From Neocallimastix lanati (nom. inval.) (lineage: Eukaryota > Neocallimastigomycota > Neocallimastigomycetes > Neocallimastigales > Neocallimastigaceae): a stretch of 64,000 bases of DNA. A program made the position numbers and the translations under genes. Where the stretch lies: NCBI GenBank assembly GCA_016946835.1, contig JACVTC010000003.1, positions 273,501-337,500 of the forward strand, in the 5' to 3' direction. Positions 50,988 through 62,503 of the stretch are shown piece after piece (positions within the stretch are counted from its first letter, which is position 1; each line of letters starts with the position of its first letter). The notes below the pieces were generated by a model. The model was not told the DNA's origin. It was given only the letters and a program-made list of their open reading frames with translations, and did not search any database.

Positions 50988-51215
50988 TGTTATCAAAAAT
51001 TAATATTTATCATTTTTAATAAGAATATTTAATATTCATTAATAATTATTTTTTATTAACATTTATGTTTATATATGTATATACTAATTATTAATACTAT
51101 ATATTTTTATTATATTAGTTATTTTAGTAATAATTTTAATGGTATATGTTAAAAAAAATAATAATAGTATATTATTTTATGAGTAATAATAATTGTGAAA
51201 AACTTCTTATAATAC
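50099..51215. other. Spacer between the membrane paralogues
   Basis: AT-rich with (TTA)n near 50960 and A/T runs; no gene recognised. It must contain the promoter of paralogue A. Confidence 0.6.
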
Positions 51216-52220
51216 TTATTTATTAGTTTCTATATTGTTCTCATACTCTCTAAACCTGTCTTCATGTTCAACAAATTCTATCATATCTTCAATGTATGAA
51301 CAATTGACAAGGTAATAATATATCTATTTTTTATTTTTTATTGTTTTAATATTAGAATTAATATATATAAATTTATGAAATTTATGAATATTATAAATTA
51401 GGTTTGAATATATTAATTAATATTATAAATCTAAGTAATACATACCATAATTACTATTTCAATTATTTTGGTAATAATTGTATATTTAAAGCAAGAACTA
51501 ATAAACTCATCTAATTGCTTTTCTTTATATTTACTTATAATAGAATAAAGTCTGTTATTATTTTGATATTCAAAAATAATACTCTCCCTGATATTTTCAC
51601 TTGTTTTAAATCCAATTGCTGACATAATTATTGAAATTTCTTTTAAAATCACAACAATTATATATATTCCATAAAACATTATAAATTGTATCATATAAAA
51701 TGATTTCAACTGGGTAATGAAATTGAAAATTTTAAATTTTTATATACATATTGAGATTAGAAATAATAATTATTATTTATATTTTGTTAATATATAATAT
51801 TAAATTCAATAAAAATTATATTACCTTTTTAACACCTTCTAATAAAAATACATGTGATACTACAATACCTAATAACATAATTTCGGAATATATTATTGAA
51901 TCACTTACATTGCTAAAACCATATATAAAAGTGTATAAACCAAGTGAAATTATATAATATATCTTTATTATTATAAATAATATATAATTAAAAATTTATT
52001 TTAATTAATTTTATTTTATTTTTTTTTTATAGTCTTTTATCTAAAATTTATCATAAAATATTTATTAATACTTTTTTTTAATAATTACCATTACAATTGA
52101 AGTGCAAATTTTGAATGATTTATCAGAAGATAAAAAACAAATACATTTACCAACTTTTGGAAAATACCTCTTCGATTTTGAAATTTCATTGTTATTATTA
52201 TTATTATTGCTTATATTCAT
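51216..52220 (-). CDS. Unrecognised multi-pass membrane protein, paralogue B
   Basis: Four minus-strand exons: 52220-52089, 51962-51825, 51709-51446 and 51323-51216, 213 residues. All introns are GT-AG and phase 0, at the same places as in paralogue A. The start MNISNNNNNNNEISKSKR leads into 'YFPKVGKCICFLSSDKSF', matching the Cys-rich start of A. Then come 'ISLGLYTFIYGF', 'VVSHVFLLEGVKK', exon 3 'LKSFYMIQFIMFYGIYIIVV', and the tail 'YYYLVNCSYIEDMIEFVEHE'. Hydrophobic segments again suggest four passes. Protein identity to A is modest by eye, while exon sizes and phases agree, so this is an old tandem duplication kept by selection. Function unknown. Confidence 0.75.
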
Positions 52221-53202
52221 TTTAATTTATAATTTAAATTTTAAATTTTATAATATATTTGTAACTTTTTTTTTTATTTATATATTTATTTTTATATATA
52301 TATATATAGTACTATAGGCTTATTTACGTATATTCTATATTTATATTTTATTTTATTTTTTTTTATTTATTACTAAACAGCCTCTCTCTCTATACCCAAC
52401 ACCCTATATCCTTTACCCTATACCCTATATTTTCTATTATGTAAACTCTAAATAATAGAATTTTTATATTATACACATTAATAGCAAAATTAAAGAATAT
52501 TCAAGAAAATATTTATTAGTAATAAAAATAATATTATTATATATAATATAAATAAATACTAATTATTAATGCGTATATGAAAAAATTAATATTTATTTTT
52601 AATTATTTATTATGTAAATATTTAGTTTAATAATTTATGTGAATATTTATCCAAATCAACTATACTATTGTGATAAAAAATTTTTATAATTTTTATAATA
52701 ATACTATAATAGTTGACATAATACTGTTTAAATATTATATATAATATTATTTTCTTTATAATTTTTTTTTTTATATAGATAAAAAATCAAAAGAAAAAAA
52801 CTTTTTTTTCTTAATATTAGTTATGTGATTTATTGACATTTAACTTATGAAGTTTATTTCTAATTCAATGGCGAACTTCTCTATAGAAGATAATTAGGTT
52901 CAGAAATCTTATCAATAATATTTTTATTTTATTATTATTATTTTATAATATATATATTTTTTTATTATTTTAAATAAATATAAGAGTGTTTAATATATAT
53001 ATTTATCAAATTTAATTATATATTTTAACTTTAAATTTTTTATAATATTAGAAACCATAATTAAAGGTTTCCATAATAAATATAAATTCCATATATAATA
53101 TTAATTTAATTTTTTGTTTTAATTTTAATAAATTTCAATTATTTTTTTTAATAAAATATTGCTTAGCAAATCTATGATAATTTCAATAATATAATAATAA
53201 TA

Positions 53203-53253
<51 letters not shown>

Positions 53254-53274
53254 TTATTATTATTTAGAGTGCTT

Positions 53275-53330
53275 CTATATGGCAGTTAAACACCCATATT
53301 AACATATGGGGGAGACAAAAGTCTTCAGTC
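53275..53330. other. Small folded, G+C-richer island
   Basis: CCCATAT (53293-53299) pairs with ATATGGG (53304-53310), and AGAC pairs with GTCT just after. The words CCCATAT, ACATATGGG and AAGTCT also occur at the 3' end of the SINE, so this may be a SINE-tail scrap. The evidence is weak. Confidence 0.3.
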
Positions 53331-53576
53331 AATAAAAAAAAATTTGATTATTATTTGATTATTATTTTATTATTATTATTATTATTGTAATAATTAATAA
53401 AATATTCTATATAATAATATTATATTTAATAAATATATTACTAAATAATAATAATTTTTCATTTATTTTATTTTCAGATGAAGAATTTACATAAGATTAA
53501 GAATTTTTATTATTATATCTCAATATAATAAGTATTAAATTTGATTTGTTAATTATTTGTAGTGTTATTATACAAG

Positions 53577-53876
<300 letters not shown>

Positions 53877-54107
53877 TAATTGAATATTATTAATATTATT
53901 TTTAATTTTTTTTTTTTTTCAAAATAAATTAAAATTTAAAAAATTAAATCGAATAAAAGATATATAATAAATTAGTAGGCACTATAAGACAACAAAATAA
54001 TATATATTAAATATTAATTATTTATTATTTTTTAAAAATTATATGATAACATATGTTTAGGAAGTATTTATATTTATATAAAATATATATATTAAATCAA
54101 TAATACT

Positions 54108-55245
54108 TATTTGATTGAATAAAATAAAATAAAATAAATAGTAGAATATTTAATATAAAGTACAGATTGAATAAAATAAAATAAAATAAAATAAAATAAA
54201 ATAAAATAAAATAAAATAAAATAAAATAAAATGAATAGTAGAAACATAAATATAAGTACAGATTGAATAAAATAAAATAAAATAAAATAAAATAAAATAA
54301 AATAAAATAAAATAAAATAAAATAAAATAAAATGAATAGTAGAAACATAAATATAAGTACAGATTGAATAAAATAAAATAAAATAAAATAAAATAAAATA
54401 AAATAAAATGAATAGTAGAAACATAAATATAAGTACAGATTGAATAAAATAAAATAAAATAAAATAAAATAAAATAAAATGAATAGTAGAAACATAAATA
54501 TAAGTACAGATTGAATAAAATAAAATAAAATAAAATAAAATAAAATAAATAGTAGAAATATAAATATGAAGTACAGATTGAATAAAATAAAATAAAATAA
54601 AATAAAATAAAATAAAATAAAATAAAATAAAATAAAATAAAATAAAATAAAATAAAATAAAATAAAATAAAATAAAATAAAATAAAATAAAATAAAATAA
54701 AATAAATAGTAGAAATATAAATATGAAGTACAGATTGAATAAAATAAAATAAAATAAAATAAAATAAAATAAAATAAAATAAAATAAAATAAAATAAAAT
54801 AAAATAAAATAAAATAAAATAAAATAAAATAAAATAAAATAAAATAAAATAAAATAAAATAAAATGAATAGTAGAAACATAAATATAAGTACAGATTGAA
54901 TAAAATAAAATAAAATAAAATAAAATAAAATAAAATAAAATAAAATAAAATAAAATAAAATAAAATAAAATAAAATAAAATAAAATAAAATAAAATAAAA
55001 TAAAATAAAATAAAATAAAATAAAATAAAATAAAATAAAATAAAATAAAATAAAATAAAATAAAATAAAATAAAATAAAATAAAATAAAATAAAATAAAA
55101 TAAAATAAAATAAAATAAAATAAAATAAAATAAAATAAAATAAAATAAAATAAAATAAAAAATAAAATAAAATAAAATAAAATAAAATAAAATAAAATAA
55201 AATAAAATAAAATAAAATAAAATAAAATAAAATAAAATAAAAAAA
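54108..55245. repeat. (TAAAA)n array with conserved units, array 3, no MULE attached
   Basis: The same family as arrays 1 and 2 in reverse orientation: units AGTACAGATTGAATAAAAT with TGAATAGTAGAAACATAAAT, about nine in number, between 54108 and 54905. A nearly pure (TAAAA)n run of about 340 bases follows. No FLYWCH sequence, MULE terminus or duplicated target site was found at either edge. Confidence 0.95.
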
Positions 55246-55687
55246 TTAATCCATAAAAATATTGATATATTATAAAGAAACATATATATGTAAAATCAAT
55301 TGAAATAATTATCTATATATATTATAGAAAATTATTATAATAAATTTTATTTTATTCTTATTTATATTTTATATATATATATATATTTTTTTTAGTAAAA
55401 ATTTATAATATAAACTTAAGATAAAAAATTAATTTACAAAGAAATCTCTTAACATTTTAAAGTATAATCCCATATTATTTAAAAAAATATTTAATGAATC
55501 TTTTATTTTTAGTTTTATTTTTTTAATAAAAATAAGTAATAATTCTATTTAAAAGGATATTTTTAATTTTTTTTCTTTCATGCTTTTTTTTTTTTGACCG
55601 TTATGTTACACAAAAATTAAATTAAACGAAAACTATAATAAATAAAAAATTTTAAATACTAATAAATAAATAGATGTAACAAACAAA

Positions 55688-55722
<35 letters not shown>

Positions 55723-56793
55723 ATAGTAAAAAAATAAAATAAATAAATAAATAAATAACAAAAGAATACTAATAATAATTATAATAATTATAATACAAAT
55801 TAAATAAATAAAAAATTAATAAATTACATAAATGAGATAAAATTAAATTTAAATTTTTTAAATAATTAATTTGATCAATAAAAATTAAGATTATAATTAA
55901 AAAAAAATAAGAAAATTTTATAGTTATGAAACTTAAAAATTTTTAGATAATATATTACAGATTTTATTGGTTCCTTTTTAGGAAATTAATAATAAATATA
56001 TGTATTTTTTCTTAGCTTTAATTTTTTGAATTCTCAATTTAAAACCATTTATTTATAAAATTTTATTAATTAATAAATTTAAATATATATAAATAATATA
56101 ATTATACAATAAAATAATAGTAATTGTACCATTAAGTTTATATATTCAATTTATTAATTATTATATAATAATATGTATAAAATTAATAATAAAAAAAAAT
56201 TTATGTTTGATATATTAATATCTAAAACTTTTTAATATAATAATTAAATATAGATATAATTAGGATTATAAATTTTAAAAATATAAAACTTTATTTAATA
56301 TAATTTATTATTTTTAAATGTTAGATTTTATTTGTATATATAATTAACAATTTTTCATTATATACATATTTTTTATTTTTCTTTATATATATATATATAT
56401 ATATTTTTTTATTATATTCTTTATCTTTAATGATTTATATTTTCATTATATATAATAAGGAAAATTGTAAAAAAAAATAATAAAAATATTATATATTGAT
56501 TTTATATATTTAAAGAGAAATGATAATAATATAAAATATTAAAAAAAATAAAGATTTTTAATTTTTAAAGAATACTAATTTAAAATTATTCACTTTTAAT
56601 TATAAAAACAATAATAAAGATATTAAGTGATTAATGTAATTATTTTAAAATACAATATTCATTCATATTGTAATATTTATTACCCTTAAAGTTTATTATA
56701 TTTAAATATTATATTATATATATATAACAATCTCATAAATAGTAATAATAATAATAATAATAATATCTTTTTTAAATAAAATTCAATTTCAAA
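55246..56793. other. AT-rich spacer upstream of the five-dockerin gene
   Basis: Contains (AAAT)n at 55678-55724, TA-repeats and homopolymers. No gene was seen. The end should hold the promoter of the gene at 56794. Confidence 0.6.
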
Positions 56794-58746
56794 ATGAAAT
56801 TCAAAACTTTTTCTTTAATTTCAATTTTATCAATTGTAAATTCTATTTATTCATTGGAAATAAAATCAACTGAAAGTGTTCCTTCAAGCAATAATATTAA
56901 TAATGATTATTGTAGAACTTTAGGATATAAGGATTGTTCACCTGATATTAGTGAAGCTTTTGTTGATAGAAAGGAAGGTTGTATATATGGTGTTGAAAAT
57001 AATGATTGGTGTATAATAGGTGCAATTGATTCAGAATCAACATTAATTACTGAAGATAGCGATAACTCTTCAGTACCAGAAAATCGCTGTTCTAAACATA
57101 ATCTTGAACTATGTTTATCTGATACTGAAGTAATATTTACTGATTATATTGGATGTCAGTATGGTATCGAAAACGGACAATGGTGTTATATCAGTATTGG
57201 CAATACGAAAGCTCTAGAAAAGAACCCATTAAATTATATTAAAGAAACTAATAAAGAAAATGAAGTTAAATCTAAAAAATTAGATAAAATAAATAATGGA
57301 AGTGATACGGGATTAAAAATGGCTAATAGTGTTGAAATTTTAAAAAACAATGTTTCAAATCCAGTAAAAACTACTACAAGTACAGCTTCTTCAATTCCAG
57401 AATTGTCAACTTCAATTGGTGAAAACTGTACAAAACCTGGCCATAATTTCTGTGCTAATGGTGCAAAAATAGAATATACTGATGATGTAGGTTGTCAATA
57501 TGGTGTAGAAGAAGGTAAATGGTGTTATGTTAGTATTGGCTCTAATTCTGAAAATAAAGAAAATACAAATAATGTTTTAACTAATTTATCAGTCTCATCT
57601 GATTCAACTTTAGGAAGTAAATGTACTAAGCCAGGCCATGAATATTGTGCAGTTGGCGAAAAAGTAGTTTATACTGATGATGTAGGTTGTCAATATGGTG
57701 TAGAAAATGGCAAATGGTGCTATGTCAGTATAAATGAAAGCAATGAATCAGATAAATTAGTAACAAAAACTCTCACCGTATCAACAACCGTTACTACCAC
57801 AGTTACTTCTGTTCCTACGGAATCCCCATCAACATCCTTTGGAGAAAATTGTACAAAACCTGGCCATAATTTCTGTACTGATGGTGCAAAAATAGTATAC
57901 ACTGATGATGTAGGTTGTCAATATGGTGTAGAAGAAGGTAAATGGTGTTATGTTAGTACTGGCAATGACAATATTGGTGATAGTGAAATTGATATAGGGC
58001 AAATAAATGAAACTGGAAATGGTAATTTTATCGAAAATTCAAATATTATTGATATTTTTGATAATTCAAAAATATCTACAAAGAACATTGACCCTATTAC
58101 GGATACCACCACAACTACTATTTCTCCTGCTGCTCTTTCAATAAATGCTACTCCATCAACATGTGAACAAATAACAGTTACAGTTACTAATAATGAAGAA
58201 GTTACTATTACTACTACAGTAAATGCTACTCCATCAGCATGTGAACCAATGACAGTTACAGTTACTGATAATGAAAGAATTACTATTACCTCTACAATAA
58301 ATCAACCAGTAACAGTAACTATGACAGAAAAGGAAAGAATTACTGTTACACAAAAAGAAATGGCAACTGTCACTGAAAGAACAACATTTACAGAAAGACA
58401 AATGACTACAATCACCGAAAGAACAACATTTACCCAAAAGGAATTTATTACAGTTACAATTAATTCTCAGTATACACCCATTACTCAATTCCAAGGTAAT
58501 CCTCAAGGTAATCTACATGGAAATCCTCAAGGTAATCCTCAAGGTAATCCACATGGAAATCCTCATGGTAATCCTCAAAGTAATCCTCAATTCCCATCTA
58601 ACACACAAAATAGTAATGTAGTTGAAAATAATAATTGTGGTGATAAATGGGCCCAATGTGGTGGTATTGGATTTAATGGATCACTTTGCTGTAAGAATGG
58701 ATTAAATTGCCAAGAAATTAATCAATACTTATCTCAATGTTTATAA
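56794..58746 (+). CDS. Secreted protein with five dockerin-like modules and a C-terminal CBM1
   Basis: An intronless frame of 650 residues. The signal peptide is MKFKTFSLISILSIVNSIYS. Five dockerin-like (CBM10-type) modules start near residues 38, 98, 211, 276 and 352. The last three are close copies: 'CTKPGH', then 'YTDDVGCQYGVE', 'GKWCYVS'. After them come Thr/Val-rich repeats ('TVTVTNNEEVTITTTV', 'RITVTQKEMATVTE'), probably O-glycosylated, and NPQG/NPHG repeats of 12-bp period. A CBM1 cellulose-binding module closes it, 'WAQCGGIGFNGSLCCKNGLN'. No catalytic domain is present. It could bridge cellulose and the cellulosome scaffold or anchor it at the cell wall; both are inferred. The modules differ from the CotH protein's dockerins in cysteine placement (GCxYGVE instead of CC), so partner choice may differ. 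Confidence 0.92.
   Translation: MKFKTFSLISILSIVNSIYSLEIKSTESVPSSNNINNDYCRTLGYKDCSPDISEAFVDRKEGCIYGVENNDWCIIGAIDSESTLITEDSDNSSVPENRCSKHNLELCLSDTEVIFTDYIGCQYGIENGQWCYISIGNTKALEKNPLNYIKETNKENEVKSKKLDKINNGSDTGLKMANSVEILKNNVSNPVKTTTSTASSIPELSTSIGENCTKPGHNFCANGAKIEYTDDVGCQYGVEEGKWCYVSIGSNSENKENTNNVLTNLSVSSDSTLGSKCTKPGHEYCAVGEKVVYTDDVGCQYGVENGKWCYVSINESNESDKLVTKTLTVSTTVTTTVTSVPTESPSTSFGENCTKPGHNFCTDGAKIVYTDDVGCQYGVEEGKWCYVSTGNDNIGDSEIDIGQINETGNGNFIENSNIIDIFDNSKISTKNIDPITDTTTTTISPAALSINATPSTCEQITVTVTNNEEVTITTTVNATPSACEPMTVTVTDNERITITSTINQPVTVTMTEKERITVTQKEMATVTERTTFTERQMTTITERTTFTQKEFITVTINSQYTPITQFQGNPQGNLHGNPQGNPQGNPHGNPHGNPQSNPQFPSNTQNSNVVENNNCGDKWAQCGGIGFNGSLCCKNGLNCQEINQYLSQCL
58495..58592 (+). 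repeat. 12-bp coding tandem repeat (NPQG/NPHG)
   Basis: About eight GGTAATCCTCAA / GGAAATCCTCAT units encode a flexible Gly-Asn-Pro-Gln/His linker before the CBM1. Confidence 0.9.
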
Positions 58747-59413
58747 ATATAATTATTAATAAATTTGTATAATAAATATATAAAATTTCTTTATAAGTAA
58801 TAATTAAGAGTAAAAAATATATATATATATATATATATATAAATTGTTTATTATTAAAACAAGTTATTAATTATATATAATATATAAAATGAATTTATTA
58901 ATATTTTAATTTAATAAATAAAAAGTGTAAATAAAATATTAGTAAAAAGATTAAAGCATTAATTTAATTATGGTGTTGATTAAAAAAAAAAAAATTTTTT
59001 TTTATCTTTTTATTTATTTAAACTATAGAAAGATCATAAGGTTTATATATTTATTGCTTATTAAATATTATATATAAAATATTTGTTTAATTACATTTTA
59101 TATAGTAAATTCTTCATAATTATATAAACTCAATAGAAACTATATAAAATGTATTATAATAATTATTGAAATAAATTATTATTAAATAAAATTCAATATA
59201 ATCAGATTGGTAAAATAACACTAATTAAATATTTTTCATCAATAGTACTTTTTAAAATGAAAAAGAGAATTTTACATATGAAAAATGTTAAGATTAAGAT
59301 AGTTTGGTGTCTATTAAAAATCCTCCAACTAAGAAATTTATTATTATAATTTTAAAATTTAATTTATTTTTGATTCATTGTTACTTATGTTTGTTACTTA
59401 TGTTTGATGAATT
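58747..59413. other. AT-rich spacer, no gene seen
   Basis: TA-repeats, A/T runs and a small TGTTACTTATGTT direct repeat near 59380-59402. No gene was recognised. Confidence 0.55.
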
Positions 59414-59866
59414 TAAAGGACCAAGTAACAAAAGAGTTATATCTTACTATATCAGCTTTATTAGATAAGTACCAACTCATAAGGATATTACGAATTTTTT
59501 TTTTTTTTTTTTTTTTTTGATTCATTTTATTATTAAAAATAAGAAGGACAAGAGATTTGTTATTGATTGATTTATACACTTTTTATTATATATTAAAATA
59601 ATTTAATTATATAAAAATCGTTAGAGTTTTAATTATTAAAGATATGCTTTTTTCATATTTTCTTAGAGATCTCTATTCTCCAATATTGATAAGTGTTAAC
59701 TAGTGTGATTTAAAATCCCACTATGAATGATCATATAAATAAATATGAATCATTTATGTTTTTAGAAACTAAGAATGATAAAAAAAAAAAAATTTAATAA
59801 TATCCTTATGAGTAGACACATACTTAATAAAACAAATAACTCTTTCATTACTAGGTCCTTTAAAGT
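59414..59866. repeat. Imperfect inverted repeat pair with about 260-bp spacer
   Basis: The left arm is about 59414-59518 and the right arm about 59779-59866. The arms share AAAGGACC(A/T)AGTAA, AAAGAGTTAT and ACTCATAAGGATATTA next to a T/A homopolymer. In matching frames both give 'FKGPSN(K/E)RVI' and 'THKDI', so both may derive from one lost coding sequence. It could be a fold-back element or an inverted duplication of a gene scrap. Confidence 0.6.
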
Positions 59867-61293
<1,427 letters not shown>

Positions 61294-62418
61294 TTAATCC
61301 ATCCATTCTTTTATTTTTTGAACTATAGCTTCCTTTTGATCTAAATGAATGTAATGACTTCCTTTTAACGGGATAACTTTACTTTTATGTTTTTCACGAA
61401 TTTCTCTATAATGATCTCCTATCCAATAAGGATCATCCATTAATGTTTCTGAAGCTACAAAGTTAAGTACTGGAACTGTTTCAGGAAAAGATACATTATG
61501 CATTTCATTAACATTATCTGAAAAATGTTGAAGCTCATTTAAAATTAGTTTATTATAGGATTTATTTCTATTTAAAAACTTAAAAATTTCTATTTCTGAT
61601 TCAGTATACATATAGGAGGGATCAATTTCAATATTGAAAGTTGGATTTATATAGGAATATAAACGACTAAATCCAAGTGTATCTAGTAAGGGTTTCATTG
61701 CTACAATTTTTTCATTACTACTAAAATAGTTTGGTTTTAGTTCTTCTTTTGTGGGTACAGTTGCATCAAGACCAATAAATCCAAGAACTTTACTGGGATA
61801 GTCATTGGCAAATTTTAATGAATAAATTCCAGAAATTGAATGAGCCATTAAATAAAAATTATCTAAATGAAGTTTCTCGAGGCAAGTATAAAGTTCAGAG
61901 GTAATTTCTTTTGTAAATCTCTCCTCTTCTATTTCAAAATCTGAAAAACCATAACCAAAAGGTTCAACAGTAATCATTCTAAATGTATCAGAAAGAGCTT
62001 CAGCAATGGGTTTGAACTGAAGAATAGGAGATGCAGCTCCTAATCCAGGTAAAATGACAATAGTTTGATTATTTGAATCACCAAGGATATCTACCGACAT
62101 ATTATGACCATTGACATCAATTTTCTTGCCATAATCTATATTTTTTAAAAATTTTTTTTCTTTATGTGCACTGATACCATTCCATAGGATAAATATGATT
62201 ACCAGCAAAAATAATAATATGATGGAAATTTTTAAATATTTTTTCTTATTTCTTTTTTTCAAATTATTAATATAACTGTTATTTTCAAGAGAATGATTAT
62301 CCTCATTATTTTCATTGATATTTATTTCTGTGTCTTTATTTATTTCAATATTATTATTAATAGTATTATAATTAATACTATTATTAGTATTTTCGTCGTT
62401 TATTTCTTCGACTTTCAT
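61294..62418 (-). CDS. Membrane-anchored alpha/beta hydrolase
   Basis: An intronless minus-strand frame of 374 residues. The first 60 residues are Asn/Glu-rich and probably cytosolic. A single helix ('KISIILLFLLVIIFILWNGI') follows, then an alpha/beta-hydrolase fold: 'TIVILPGLGAASPILQFKPI' with the oxyanion-hole segment, 'VEPFGYGFSD', the nucleophile elbow 'LMAHSISGIYS' near residue 190, and a C-terminal 'LKGSHYIHLDQ' supplying the likely catalytic His. The acidic member is probably in 'LMDDPYW' or near it. The substrate cannot be read from the sequence; lipases, esterases and peptidases share this fold. The body resembles bacterial membrane hydrolases by eye, so transfer is possible, but only a phylogeny would tell. 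Confidence 0.88.
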   Translation of the reverse strand: MKVEEINDENTNNSINYNTINNNIEINKDTEININENNEDNHSLENNSYINNLKKRNKKKYLKISIILLFLLVIIFILWNGISAHKEKKFLKNIDYGKKIDVNGHNMSVDILGDSNNQTIVILPGLGAASPILQFKPIAEALSDTFRMITVEPFGYGFSDFEIEEERFTKEITSELYTCLEKLHLDNFYLMAHSISGIYSLKFANDYPSKVLGFIGLDATVPTKEELKPNYFSSNEKIVAMKPLLDTLGFSRLYSYINPTFNIEIDPSYMYTESEIEIFKFLNRNKSYNKLILNELQHFSDNVNEMHNVSFPETVPVLNFVASETLMDDPYWIGDHYREIREKHKSKVIPLKGSHYIHLDQKEAIVQKIKEWMD

Positions 62419-62466
62419 TTTACTTTTTATGTATATATAATTATTAATTGGGTTCTATTTTTTTTT

Positions 62467-62503
<37 letters not shown>

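Noticed and set aside
52390-52432. Interstitial telomere repeat (CCCTATA/ACCCTAT units)
   Set aside because: Only three or four loose units with varying spacing; they do not match the common fungal TTAGGG-type repeat.
54107-55283. Minus-strand open frames over array 3
   Set aside because: Artefact of the (TAAAA)n repeat.
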